Positions 44,758 to 56,277 of a stretch of DNA of 64,000 bases are shown piece by piece. A program made the position numbers and the translations under genes. Source of the stretch: Poa pratensis (Eukaryota; Streptophyta; Magnoliopsida; Poales; Poaceae). The stretch spans positions 801,027-865,026 of the forward strand of contig CAMZMU010000013.1 in assembly GCA_947311845.1 (NCBI GenBank), written 5' to 3'. Position 1 is the stretch's first letter. Each line of letters starts with the position of its first letter. The notes beneath the pieces are model-generated. The model was not told the origin of the DNA and did not search any database. It saw only the letters and a list, made by a program, of their open reading frames with translations.

Positions 44758-46613
44758 TGTTGGAGATATGCTCTAGACGCAAATAAATAATAAGTATTTG
44801 TAGCATTATCTCATTAAGTTTATAATTAGTTTTATACCATGCTATAACTGTATTAATCGGAATTGTTAATACACGTGTGGTATGTAAAACAAACCAGAGT
44901 CCCTAGTTAAGCCTCTACATAAACTAGTCCATCAGTCAATGGATGATCGTGATTTCCCGATCATATTGATTCATAATAGTTGATGATGGAGTCATTTTAT
45001 TAGTAAGAATAATTTGATGGACGTTACCCACCAAAGTATTGCAAAAGGATCGTATCATGATAGTTTAACACTGCAATAGGAAAGTAACGTGATGGCTTAT
45101 TCCTTAGACCGTGAGATTATATCAAGTCGCTGCTTCTGGAAGATACTTTGATCGCATCAAACATTATATCTTATATAGTGTGATAATAAAGGTGACACTT
45201 TCGGGTATTGAAAGGGAGTAGTCAGGGAGAGTAATCAAGAGCGGGATTTGTTCATCCGTGTGATGGAAAGATACTCAGGTCCCACTCGGTGAGATTATAC
45301 CTATAAAAGCTGCGCAGCATATGACTAGGTCATTGGAGATATAATATCATGGAACGAGTTAAGTAACCCTTGTCGGTAACGAGATAAAACACAACATAGG
45401 ATGTTGATGATCGTATCTCGGACAAAGGTAGTATCGATGGAACAAAGGGAATGAACATATTATGTTAACGATTCAACGACAATTTATTCTGGAATGCACA
45501 GGGGACGGCATAGTCATCCAGGGCTCCCTGACGGTCATTGGAGAGCGAAGGGTCTCGACCATGCCTGGAGTATTCCCGAACCGTAGGGTAACACACTTAA
45601 GGTCTTGACGACGTTTAGAGAACGGTTTGGATTTATCGGAATTATAGAAATAGGAAGAGAGAATAAATCGGAAGGGTTTCGGTGGAATCGGAAGGGTTCC
45701 GGTGAAGATCGAAAGGGTTTCGGGGAACACCGAAATAAGTTCGGAATGGTCCGTAAATTGTTACGGAGCTGCGAGAGATTAAATAATATGTAAATATATT
45801 TAATTATGAATTATATATATTTAATATCAATTTAATATTAAATAAAAAGGAAAAATGGGCAAATTGCCTAAATGGGCCAGGAAGGCCCATATGGGGCCAG
45901 CCTCCATAGGAGGTGGTGCGGCTGGGCCATGGGGCCCACCCGGCCACCATGGGGTGCGGCCCTCCTTGGCCGGCGCACCACCCCCCTCCTCTCCCTTTTG
46001 TTTAGTCCCACATTGGGGAGCTAGGTGCTCTGGCAGCCCTGCTTCACCTAATAAATAGAGAGGCATATTAATTGGATTAAATATCTCTAAATACAATTTA
46101 TTTTGTATGCCGGCATGAGTTAATTCTCCACCCGCTTTTCTCTCTCTCTCCACCTCTAGCTGTGCGCGGTCCCTTTTTGGACAGGCGCGCACTTGAGAAA
46201 TCCTATACCGCAGTGTGCGACGTCGTGCTGCGGAATTCCACCCAAAGTTCTCGCTTCCGCTATCTCGGCTGGATCGGGGAGCCCGGAGGTCATCGTCAAG
46301 GTCCGTACGTGTGCGAGTACTCGGAGGTGCCGAACACGTAGGCTCGGCACCGGAGCACCGTCGTCGTCGCGCCGTCATCATCACCGTCGCGCCGCCCCTC
46401 TCTTCGTCACGCCAAGCTCTCCGCGACCTTGAGGTCGGCTACGTACGTCTTCATCGGCAACGCTTGTGCGGGAGCGTATTTCCTGCTTATCGGTCTACGA
46501 GGGTACGTGTCCGATATCTCCTCCGTTATTGCATTACTACATAGTGAGATCCTTGGCTAAGTTATGGCGTAAGCTAGCTAGAATTTTTTTGTTTTCTGCT
46601 ACGTTTCCCAACA
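44758..46613 (+). repeat. 5' LTR of a Copia element (1856 bp), Angela-related
   Basis: It starts TGTTGGAGATATGCTCTAGA and ends ACGTTTCCCAACA, directly followed by a tRNA-Met primer site. Parts, such as GCTATAACTGTATTAAT and CCCTAGTTAAGCCTCTAC, are similar to the Angela-type solo LTR at 31573-33282, so both belong to the same lineage but to different families. No matching 3' LTR is in the window. Confidence 0.88.
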
Positions 46614-46614
46614 G

Positions 46615-46626
46615 TGGTATCAGAGC
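46615..46626 (+). other. Primer binding site of the Copia element
   Basis: TGGTATCAGAGC, complementary to initiator tRNA-Met, lies 1 bp after the LTR. Confidence 0.92.
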
Positions 46627-47691
46627 CGATCTATGCGTAGTATTGCTGTTACGGTTAGAACACATATGTTATGTGGGCATTGATCCTAGCATTGTTACCC
46701 TCTCGTGTGCATTTGCTTCTGTTGTCGGCATTGAGTTGATGAAACGGCCCGGACCGACCTTACGCGTAATCTTACGCGAGACTGGTTCCACACCTGACAT
46801 GCGGCTTGCACCGTATATGTGGCTAGCGGGTGTGTGTCTCTCTCTCAATAGAGGACCTTGGCATCTTCAATGGAGGGCCCTGAAAAGGGTGTAATAGAGA
46901 CAATGATTTGATCAGTGTTGTGGTTTATGTTCGTAGGTAAGAAACGGTTCTTTCACGAAAGCCCTAGCAGCCACGTAAAACATGCAAAATTAAAGTAGTA
47001 GAGCGTCTAACTTTGTTTTGCAGTGGGGCAATTTTAATATGACATGGTTACGGTAAGTTTTGAATTTTTCAAGTTATCGGAGGCAAAAGGTGGTGCCGTA
47101 GACTCGGAGCAACGCCAGGGGCGCGCCATGGAGACCAAGGCACATGGCCATGTCATATCGCACTTCATTACATTATTTGATATCGTTTGTTGTGTGTACA
47201 TCCTATTTGATTGCTTATATTAAGATATATAACGGTAGCATTAATAGGATGATCCCTAATTAAATACCAAAATTGTGTTCTCCCTTAGTGTGCACCACCA
47301 ATAAAGTTCTACGTTACGGGGTCCGCCGCTTGCGGTTACACTCGTCTCTTCGTTCGCATAAGGTGGGTGTAAGCCACGTTGCACGCGCAAAACACTAAGG
47401 TCATGTTGGCGAGCCTAGTATGTACAGAGATAGCTCGGAACACGGAAGATCGAAAGATCGAGCATGAGTCGCATGATTGTTGCGATTGATACTTTTGTTG
47501 CCTACCTTTGAAGCGGCGCTGCCGGCCTTGATGATGGGGGGCAGTTCGGTGGATTGGGATTGTGTGATCGCTAAGAATATTTTAGGGATGATTTTCTTAG
47601 TGGAGTGTGTTTTAATAATATGATTATAAAATAAAATCATATTTTTATAAACTTAGCCTTATACGTTCTTTGCGAATTATCTCTGTAGATC
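46627..47691 (+). other. Untranslated leader of the Copia element
   Basis: About 1.07 kb without a coding frame of note lies between the primer site and gag. Long leaders are usual in the Angela/BARE group and hold packaging signals. Confidence 0.6.
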
Positions 47692-48488
47692 ATGCCTTAT
47701 CCTAAGGAAGAAAGTCTTGAGTTCAATCATTTCATTAACAAAGAAAGTTTTCGAAATGATGGATCCAACTTCATGACGTGGTACCGAAACCTGAAAGGCG
47801 TCCTCTACCAAAATGACATTTCTTACGTGATAGAGGAATTCTTAGGAGAAAAACCAGGAAACTTTGCAAGTGCAGAGGCGAAAGAGGATTTTCGTCAACG
47901 TCGTGACATTTTCATGAGTGTTCAAGTCACGATGTATTGCTGCATGGATCATGAGCTGAAAAATGAGTTTCGCCACATGGAGCCCATTGTAATGATAGAT
48001 GCTCTCAAAGTTTGGTTTAGGAACCAGATAAAGCTTGAGCAGTACAAGCAGTTGGATGAGTTTCTTTCACTCAAGATGGAAGAACATACCTGCTTGGAGA
48101 CACACTTGTGCAGGATGTTTGACATTCATGCGGATCTCACAACTATGTGTGGTTACTGGATGGCGGATTCATTTGCGATACAGGCAGTGTTGCGTTCTCT
48201 ACCTCCTAGCTTTGAGGGCATGTCAATGAGTATGTGATTAAAAGTGATTCACTCCTCTTCAATGATTTCCTGGTCGAGATCAAAGATTTGAAGGTGGAAC
48301 CCATTGAAGGAGAAATTGATAATACGCAAGGTATATATTTGATATACGAGTTATAAATGTTATTTCTTACACTTGTTATATTAAAAGTATTTGATGCTTA
48401 TGTTCTGTTTTATGAAACAACACCAGAATATATCAAGATGGCTGCAGATTACGACATGATGTTGCGGAATGATGGCAAGGCAAAATAG
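47692..48488 (+). pseudogene. Copia gag with intron-like gap and own stop
   Basis: The first frame (47692-48237) starts MPYPKEESLEFNHFINKESF and has NFMTWYRNLKGVLYQNDISY, AEAKEDFRQRRDIF and YKQLDEFLSLKMEEH, then ends LPPSFEG, as in Copia gag (UBN2-type) proteins. One base seems lost near 48219; after it the frame continues VNEYVIKSDSLLFNDFLVEI to 48330. A GT...AG gap (48331-48426, 96 bp, GTATATATTT...ACACCAG) then links in phase to 20 more codons ending in TAG at 48486-48488. No protease, integrase or RT frame follows, so this is a gag-only or decayed element. Confidence 0.75.
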
Positions 48489-48650
48489 TTGATGACCAAG
48501 GAGTTTCACGCCCATAGTTATCAGTTTTTGATTAGTAGTTCGAATAATAGTTTTTGTAATCGATTTTGAGAGTGATTGTAATAAGTGTGTCTCACATTCG
48601 GTGAGACAAGTTATTCATATTTGTAAGGGAACAAGCAAGTTGTTTTTATT

Positions 48651-48657
48651 ATGAATA
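48651..48657 (+). terminator. Poly(A) signal after gag
   Basis: GAATAAAG in an AT-rich stretch about 165 bp after the gag stop would suit polyadenylation of a gag-only transcript. Confidence 0.4.
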
Positions 48658-50116
48658 AAGTTTCTTATTGTCACAATTCGGTTATGAACAAGTTATTCGT
48701 GTATTAATATTAATGATAGCACAATGGACATAAATGCTAAAATAAATATCCTAAGTCAATAATAAAATGCACTACCGAAATTTCTATCATATTAGCATTG
48801 CAAATATTCTGATATTTGGATCTTGTGTATTTGCATGCGTGATGTCTAAATGAGACATGATGATTGAAAAAATATTGATATGTAAATATGAGAGGAAATT
48901 TGATTTTTCATCATGCAAGATGATTGATAATTAAATCAAGTAGTGATAATTATTATTGAAACCTTTATTGTATAACTAAGTAAATAAATGGTATTTGCTA
49001 AAAGATACAATTGTCTGAAATTATTTGATTGGATCAAAAGGATTTTTCAGAGAAAAGAAGGATATAAAATCGGGTCATTATAATTTGATTATAATAACAA
49101 AGATTTTTAAAGATTTATTTTATCATAAAAGACTTGTGAAATTTTGGTTCACAAATTATAATATTATAATACATCAAACATGTAGATTTGTGCAAATATT
49201 ATAATCATACTCTGTTTTGAATAAAGTATGGTCTTAAAAGGTTTCTCTTAACGATTTAAACATTACGTAGAATATTTTTGTTAGAATTAGTAAACTCCCT
49301 TATTTTAAATTTTCACCTGAATTTCGTGTGAACGACAATATACTAAGTGTCGTGTTTTATAAGATAAAATATACACGAAATAGTTCTTTGTAAAATATTC
49401 ATAGTAGAAGTGAATATATATATTTCATATGGCAAACACCAACAAGGGCAAAACTAGTATTGCTAACTTGGTGATTTATTGAAAAAGAAGTTTTCAAGAA
49501 ATGATATGGAATAAAAGTAAAAGCTTAAAAGGTAATTGACCTTATGTGAGAAGTAATGTTTCGGAGTATGTTCTGGTAACAAAAACTCTGCAAATGTGAA
49601 TGAAAATTATGATAAAAGATCATGGTGTTTTCATTAAAGGAGCTTTTTATAAATAGTAGGCATTCAAAGAATATTTTCTGTCTGGTCACAGATTAATATT
49701 AATGATTTAATGACCTTGTTACTAGAACAAGTGATACCTACGAAAATACAAAGAAATTAAGGTGATACCAAATTTGAACCATGACTAATGAGTCATAAAT
49801 CCAAAAGGTTACATTTAAGATTATGAAAGTAAATGTTGCTTGAATCTTATTAAGTTAAAAGTTGCTTGATTTTTCACATGACAGGTTGTGTGAAAAGAAT
49901 GAAACTATGATAAGGACATAAAGCTAATTTTGTCATAAAGAGTGTCTTGGACAAATCAAAATTGTTTTGACTACATTAGATGTAGACATGCCTAAGTCTT
50001 TTGGATTTGTATTAGACAATTGTAATACATCGTATTTGGAATTTTTCGAATTGATAAATGATCAAGGATTTTGGTATAGACCGAAATATCGAAAAGAAAT
50101 TATATTTGTATAATTT

Positions 50117-50271
50117 GAGTGGGAGTAGGACAACTCATCATATTTAATATGTAAGAGACATATTATTTAGTGGGAGCTTGTGTGCTACACAAAATGAGAT
50201 GTAATTGACATTTTGAGTGGGAGCCTCATAAGTTACACAAACTCAAATGTAATTGACATTTTGAGTGGGAG
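50117..50271 (+). repeat. Four repeats of a polypurine-tract-like motif
   Basis: GAGTGGGAG or TAGTGGGAG occurs at 50117-50125, 50168-50176, 50215-50223 and 50263-50271. The last two lie in a 48-bp direct repeat containing GTAATTGACATTTTGAG. GTGGGAG is the core of the plus-strand primer of the Angela/BARE lineage, normally present once before the 3' LTR. Confidence 0.65.
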
Positions 50272-50930
50272 CTAAGTCAGGTACTTATATGTAAATGACA
50301 TATAATAGATGGTATTAGGAAAATGAATTAGAAGTAATTATGGAATTACAATAAAGTCACACATGTTTTAAAACGTGAGCATCTATTTTGAATAGATCAG
50401 GGAATTTTAAATTGAAAATCGAGGTGTTTTTCTGGTTTAGATTCTGAAAGGTCGGAATAAGAGATGATAAGGAAATGGTCCTTATAAATCTAGAGAAAAA
50501 TAATCATGATTGTAAAATATGTTGCACCTCTATGCCATGATAAGGTGGCAGCATATGGAATCATATTGTATACTCGACGTGACATAATTGGTGTTCTTAC
50601 AAGAAGAACAAATGCTGAGGTGAATTTATGATTCATGACAAATAAATCCAAGCTTATCCTCATTGTTTAAAAGAAGTTGAGGATATGTGGTTATTTCAAG
50701 TCTGTAAAGGATGATGAGTTTAACAAATGTTATGTTAAAAGGATCAGCCTAGATGACAGAAGGAAAGAAGGATCAAATCGTTATAGGATTAATTGTTAAG
50801 GCATTAGACTGACAATAGAATGTCAGGATCTACTTATGTAAATATAAAAGTATGTATAGATACTGCGAAATTACATAGGATTGGTGGAGAAAATGTATTC
50901 TCTAAAACTGAGTGTGTTAAAACTACACGA

Positions 50931-52268
50931 AGTAGGGCACATAAACAATAAGCCCGAGAGTAAAACACAGCCAAAACGCTCAAGCCGACCAAAACGGAAC
51001 TAAACTCAACCGGAAAAAGGCAAACCCATTAGCCGACGACCTACGAACAAACAAAGCAACCAACAAAAAACACATAAACAAAAACCCAATAACTAATAGA
51101 AACCGACAAAAGATTGCGCAACAGGATGAACCCGATCAGAAACGAAAGAAACAAAATGAATTTACCACCGGGATGAAGCCGACATGCACGAAACGATACA
51201 AGTAAAAACAAAATAAAGCAAAAGAAGAAACACACAAAACCAAACGAAAACACGAAGAACGTAGATCTGCATCAATATACCGCACTACATCAAGGTAGTG
51301 AAGAACAAAAGAAAAAACAGTTAGCACACGGCAGGAACACAATAGAAATCAACGATCCGTAAACAAAAGGGAACACATGAAACACTAGAGTAAAACGTCC
51401 ACAGACAACGAACACGTGGACGGAACACAACGATTCAAAACAGGACGAACACAATCCAAAACGAAAGAAAAATACCTGATTTTACAACCCGGGGTGAAGC
51501 CGGCACGCAGACACGATCGATCCGCAGCAAGAAGTCAGTCCGCATCAACATAGAAAATAATGAAATCAATGGATCACAAATACAAAAGAGAACACGAGGG
51601 CCGTGTACAACAAAACTAATTAAACACCCAAAAATCACACAATAGCACAATCACAACAACAAACAACAAAAGGAACGGTTCGAACGGATAAACAGTAAAA
51701 CAGAGCAAGAACAGAGAGGAAGAATAAACGAAGGAAAAAATATACCGCCCCCATACAAAAGGAAACCCAAAAAATACTAAAACCCAAAAACACCTCCCAA
51801 ACAAAAGGAAACCCGGAAATACGCAAATCAATAAGAAAACAAATCGTGCAAACCGAACAAAATAAGTAAACAGAAGCATCTCAACAAAACTGACCTTAAA
51901 CAGACAAACGGGAAACCAGTTAGCCGGCGACCTGCAAAAAACAGAGAAACAAACAAAAAAGATATGTTAGAAACCGATAGAACAGAGAAAAACTAACCGC
52001 ATAACCAAGAAACAACAAACAAACACAGATCGAGCACACGATCAACAACATGAACAAAAAACGTCCGAAAACGGAGAAAGCAAGACACGTTGAGACAACC
52101 CACTCTGATGTCAATGGGAACAACCGTGACCGGAACAACAGCAAGCGGATTCCATGAAATACCGACAGAGTTCGAGTAAAGCACGGCGGAGCAAGAACAA
52201 CGAGGAAGAAGAAAAGGGGGGAAATGAGAGTTGCAGTAACCATCCGATCCAGAAAACAACCTATATAC
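50931..52268 (-). other. A-rich, T-poor tract with exon/intron-like modules on the minus strand
   Basis: The plus strand is extremely A-rich and T-poor: 51061-51120 has 35 A and 6 T, and 51721-51780 again has only 6 T. On the minus strand it reads as T-rich introns with short exon-like blocks. A block starting GTCGCCGGCTAACTGG follows TTTTTTGCAG (51931-51940) and is followed by GTCAGT. A diverged copy, GTCGTCGGCTAATGGG, follows TTCGTAG at about 51042-51048. A second block (GCCGGCTTCACCCCGG / GTCGGCTTCATCCCGG) also occurs twice, at about 51490 and 51170. A TATA box lies at 52262-52267. No protein family was recognised. It may be a non-coding transcription unit, a decayed gene or part of an unknown transposon. 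Confidence 0.45.
52262..52267 (-). promoter_or_regulatory. TATA box in front of the T-poor tract
   Basis: GTATATAG on the minus strand is followed about 30 bp downstream by CTCATTTCCCCCCTTTTC, which is leader-like. It is the best promoter candidate for a minus-strand transcript over 52230-50940. Confidence 0.4.
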
Positions 52269-53059
52269 CCCGTTCCCTGTACGCTGTATTTAGGTCGGTA
52301 ACCACTTGGAACCAATGGCGAGCAGCCAGCGTCACGCGAAATTGGGCCTTCTGACTACCAGCACAGTGCAATGTACCCGCCGACGAATGGAGGGAGGCCA
52401 CCTCAGATAGAGAAATCGGACCCGAATTCTCCCTAACATCACGAACAGTGCAACATATACGAAATACCCAGCGTGCCCCGACATACTGTAGAAAATACGC
52501 AGCGGTGAAGCATGCAAGGGAAAGATTGACAACGCAAACCTGCAAAAGATTGGCAACGCAAACGTGCAGGGCAACCGACATGTGGGCGTCGGACCGGATG
52601 GGGCCCATCGTCAGCGAGAGAGGGGAAAGAAGCACGTACGAAGAAAGCTATCCTAGAGGGGCACCGCTAAAACCCATTACGGTAAACGAACATAATCGAC
52701 CAATAGGAGGAGCGCAGTGTGAATCTGCACCGTGCATGCCCGTCCGCCACACCGATTAAACACAAAGCGTGAGGCTGACGTGCGGGCCCTCAGGCTACAG
52801 CGGTGATTTACATAGGATGTCAGCGAGAGTGGGTGCAATAAGGTTGGTACTGTTAGCTACTTTGCAAATCCCTATTCATTCCGATTCTATGAGCCGACGG
52901 CAATCAAACAGAGCAGAGACACGGTGCGGGGAGGATCGGACGACCAGAAAGTCCAAATTGCTGAGAAGGCTCGTCTTTAGATTTTTGGTGTCAATAATAA
53001 TTATTCATAAATGCGAAGCAAATTTTTGACCAAAAATTTGGCAGGCACCGTGACAGCCA
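52269..53059. other. Promoter-like or repeat DNA of mixed composition
   Basis: Balanced composition with short frames only. Words such as GGGCCCGCACGTCAGC and GATGGGGCCCATC are common in grass promoters and retrotransposon U3 regions. Nothing definite was identified. Confidence 0.35.
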
Positions 53060-53590
53060 ACTGATATGTCAAAATGGACTTTTTCTTTTATTTTCTGCAT
53101 ATTCCCTCTTCTCCCTTCTCCCTCACCGCCGCCTCTTCTCCTCTCGTTCCCATCTCGCTTCCGAGTTCCGACGCCGCATCCAACCCTAACAATGGCCTCC
53201 TCTTTCTCCCTGTCTTCACCATCCTTCTCACGCGGAGCCAAAGCCTCGCAGTGTCCCCGCTCTCTCGCTCGGTCGCCGCCGCGGGGTTCGAGGTCGCCGT
53301 GGCCAACGTCTGGCCTTTAGCGTTGATCTCTCCGTCGACGGCGTCCCGGACTACCTCGCCCGTACCGTGATCCCATCTCACTCGTGGTGACCTGCCCTGG
53401 TATCCATTCACGCGTTCTCTGTTCAGTCGTCCTTATGAGGGTCTCGTTCTTTATTACTCATTATATGGTTTTTTTCAGATGGATTACCGTCTCCAAGGCT
53501 GCAAATTCTGGAGGACGTGGTTAAGAAACATATGTTTGAAAAGGAGGTGATTCTTTCTGGTGCTAGTATACGCCTGCCGTGCTTATAGGT
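53060..53590 (+). pseudogene. Unidentified gene fragment (5' region and two exon-like pieces)
   Basis: A CT-rich leader-like stretch (53090-53190) is followed by ACAATGGCCTCC, a good plant start context at 53192. The frame stops after 42 codons (TAG at 53318-53320), so the coding part is broken. Another frame nearby encodes SVDGVPDYLARTVIPSHSW and stops at 53389. After a TTTTTTTCAG acceptor-like site (53470-53479) a second piece encodes PRLQILEDVVKKHMFEKE and is followed by GTGATT. This looks like the beginning of a host gene, now degraded or a captured fragment. The protein was not recognised. Confidence 0.35.
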
Positions 53591-54659
53591 ATTTATGACT
53601 TTGCTCAGCTTTCTAACTTGTTGTGTTGATTTGGCTTAGATTAGATATTACAACTTGAGACATTAAGGCTGTTGAATTTTGGGCATTGCGCATTTATTCT
53701 CTTCGGAGCATACCTTTTTTGGTAGTAGTGTCTGGCTACTATGATCTTTGGGGGCAATATAATGTGTACTATCACTATTGAGGTTTACTAGACTACAAGA
53801 AAACACATAAAAAGCCGTGCAAAAATCTGAAAAAAAAGAAATACCTTCACAGGCATACCACAAAATTTCAAATCCAAATCGGATCCATAACTTGACAGAT
53901 GAAAAAGACAAAACAGATTGTGAATGGTACCAAATCCGTTATGCTGTTTGAACCTTCTTCATTCTAGGTCCTGTTTGTGTCTTCATCTACACAAATTAGT
54001 AATTATTTAGTTCCCTAGTTTCCAAGCTCTTTTCCCCAACCGAGCTGAATGTCTAGTTACTGTTGTTTATATGCCAGATGTTATCATCAGGTTTTGTAAC
54101 ACTTCCCACAGATGGTCGTGTTTGTATGTGCTAATTTGGGTGCCTTCCAATGCTTCTGTCTTCTTAATGTTGAGCCTAGATACCTGATAGCTCATACTCA
54201 ACAGGCGGTTGCTTCATGTTCATGTTCATGCAATCTGCAGTGGTTTCTTACGTTCAAATGGTTGATTTGTTCCTTGGCCATGTATGCTAAGCATAGAATA
54301 AGATATGCATGAAAGGCACGGAGCTTTAACATATATGGTATGGAACATCATTAGTAATCCATTGCTTGAAAAGCATCTGCACTTATATACCATTCATCTT
54401 TATTAGGGTAGAATAACCATGAATGGAACAACTGAGTTGAATGATTATGTTGCAAGTCTGCTGACCTTTTTTGATGTGTGGGTCAAGAGTGCAAATAGTC
54501 TAGTTAGTTTTGTGGATACATGGTGTGAGATGTTTTTTTGGCCCACCATGCCCCTTAAAGTCTAAGCAAAATTAAAACGACGGAAGAGAGGCTGTGTTGC
54601 TTTCCTATCTTCCCTAGTCTTTCTTGTTTTGATCTTGACAAAGTATAATCCTTTTGATT
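53591..54659. other. Intergenic DNA before the tRNA array
   Basis: AT-rich, without recognised genes or repeat boundaries. Confidence 0.4.
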
Positions 54660-54717
54660 TGAAATGCAGTTCACAGATCCTTATTCTGTATGAAAAGTTT
54701 TTTTTGATAGAAAAATT

Positions 54718-54781
54718 AGGTCCCACCGGGATTCGAACCTAGGTTGCCAGATTCGAGTGCTAACCACTACACTATGGAACC
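54718..54781 (-). pseudogene. tRNA-Gln pseudogene, anticodon loop deleted
   Basis: It matches the 72-nt tRNA-Gln gene except for an 8-nt gap that removes the anticodon and half of its stem. A 5-T run lies just 3' of it (minus strand). Confidence 0.9.
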
Positions 54782-55264
54782 AGCTGTTGTATGTGGTTTT
54801 TTGATGATGTCATTTATTGACATATTACTCTGGTGTATTAACAGACAAAGAAAAATCGGTTGTATCTTTCTCTTTTGTAATTTGGGTGGACTTGCATCAT
54901 TTTGGTTGCGATGAAATTGTGTTCCCTTTTGAGCTTTAAATATACTCCCTCTATTGGATTCAAGATACCTTTTGGAAAAACCCAAAATGGTCCCTTCATT
55001 TATAAGTATATTTTGGTAAACGATTAGAAGTACTCCAGTAGAAATTTATTGCCTTGGCCGTTGCACGATCTCCAAAGATAACTTTGACAATTCATTTTTA
55101 CAACAATGTGTGCATCAGTAATAAGGTTTTCCTAAGGCAACATAAGGCCTAGAGATTTCTGATTTATGGTGTTAGGCCAGTTTTTGCATTAAAATCCAAC
55201 TAAATTAGCAAGATAAGAACATAAAAGGTGGATTGCCCTACTTGGTGTATTGTCGAAAAAACAT

Positions 55265-55336
55265 AGGTCCCACCGGGATTTGAACCCAGGTTGCCAGATT
55301 CAAAGTCTGGAGTGCTAACCACTACACTATGGAACC
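55265..55336 (-). tRNA. tRNA-Gln (anticodon UUG)
   Basis: A 72-nt cloverleaf: 7-bp acceptor stem GGTTCCA/TGGGACC, anticodon arm CCAGA-CTTTGAA-TCTGG with anticodon TTG, T-arm CTGGG/CCCGG with loop TTCAAAT. The A and B boxes are intact. AT then TTTTTT follow on the minus strand as Pol III terminator. CAA triplets just upstream (ACAACAACT) fit plant tRNA start sites. It inserts glutamine at CAA codons. Discriminator base T. Confidence 0.93.
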
Positions 55337-56173
55337 AGTTGTTGTATGTGGTTTTTTGATGATGTCATTTATTGACATATTACTCTGGCATATAACAGAC
55401 AAAGAAAAATCGGTTGTATCTTTTTCTTTTGGAATTTGGGTGGAGTTGCATCATTCTGGTTGCGACAAAAGTGTGTTCCTTTTGAGCTTACATATACTCT
55501 GTCTGTTCGATTCAAGATCCCTTTTGTAAACACTCAAAAGGGTCCCTTCATTTATAAGCATGTTTGGTAAACGATTAGGTGTACTCCAGTAGAAATTTAT
55601 TGCCTTGGCTGTTGCACGATCTCCAAACATAACTTTGACAATTCATTTTTAAAACAATGTGTGCATCAGTAATAAGGTTTTCCTAAGACGGCATAAGAGC
55701 ATCTCCACCGGGGGCCTCCAAGTGACCCCTCAAAGGCCCATTGGGGGTCCGGACGGCCAAAAACGCCACCAGCGGCCCCGAGCAAAAACATGTCCGGCAC
55801 CCCCGAAGAGGCCTCCATGGAGGCCTCTTCGGGGGTGCCGGACATTGCCCGGACATGGGCTCTGACATGGGTGGCCCGCCCGTCATAGAGACAGCGCCCG
55901 CCTCGCCATGGGTTTAAGGCGCCGTGCAAGAGGCCGTTCCGCCCGCGTTAATGGCGACGCATTTCCGCAGGCGACGAAGGGACGGGACGGCGATGCGTCT
56001 CCCGCACGCCTCGCATTTACGGCGGTGCCTGCTGAGCGCCCAGCCTTTCCCGGCTTCCCAAGCGGCGCAGTGGCGGAGACGTGTCGCCGCCATTAACTCC
56101 GACGCGACGCGTGCTCACCCACCCGGCGCTTCCCGCCCTGAGCCACCGCTTCCCGCCGAGACATTGGGCTGGC

Positions 56174-56180
56174 TATAAAG
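56174..56180 (+). promoter_or_regulatory. TATA box inside the Harbinger-type element
   Basis: TATAAAG within GGCTGGCTATAAAGAGCC lies about 100 bp before the first ATG (56278) of the interior frame. Spacing and GC-rich setting fit a plant Pol II core promoter. Confidence 0.55.
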
Positions 56181-56277
56181 AGCCCCCGCCGTGCAGCCAT
56201 TTCGCCACACCAGCACCGACGCTCGCCGGTAGCCATTTGAGCACATAGTCCAGCCGTAGCCAGTTGAGCACATAGCC

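Larger units (their letters stand above)
48489..50930 (+). other. AT-rich internal remainder of the Copia element
   Basis: Very AT-rich, no frame longer than about 60 codons, and no recognisable protease, integrase or RT motif. It probably represents decayed or replaced internal sequence of the Copia element, because purine motifs typical of this lineage's polypurine tract recur at 50117-50271. The 3' LTR is missing. Confidence 0.5.

Noticed and set aside
51041..52315. Hydrophobic, membrane-protein-like frames on the minus strand
   Set aside because: They follow from the T-rich minus strand (Phe, Leu, Val codons) and overlap each other; no start context or homology supports them.
53799..53812. 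CTACAAGAAAAC resembling the CACTACAAGAAA end of CACTA transposons
   Set aside because: The first bases are GA instead of CA, no inverted partner end was found in the window and no 3-bp duplication could be paired.
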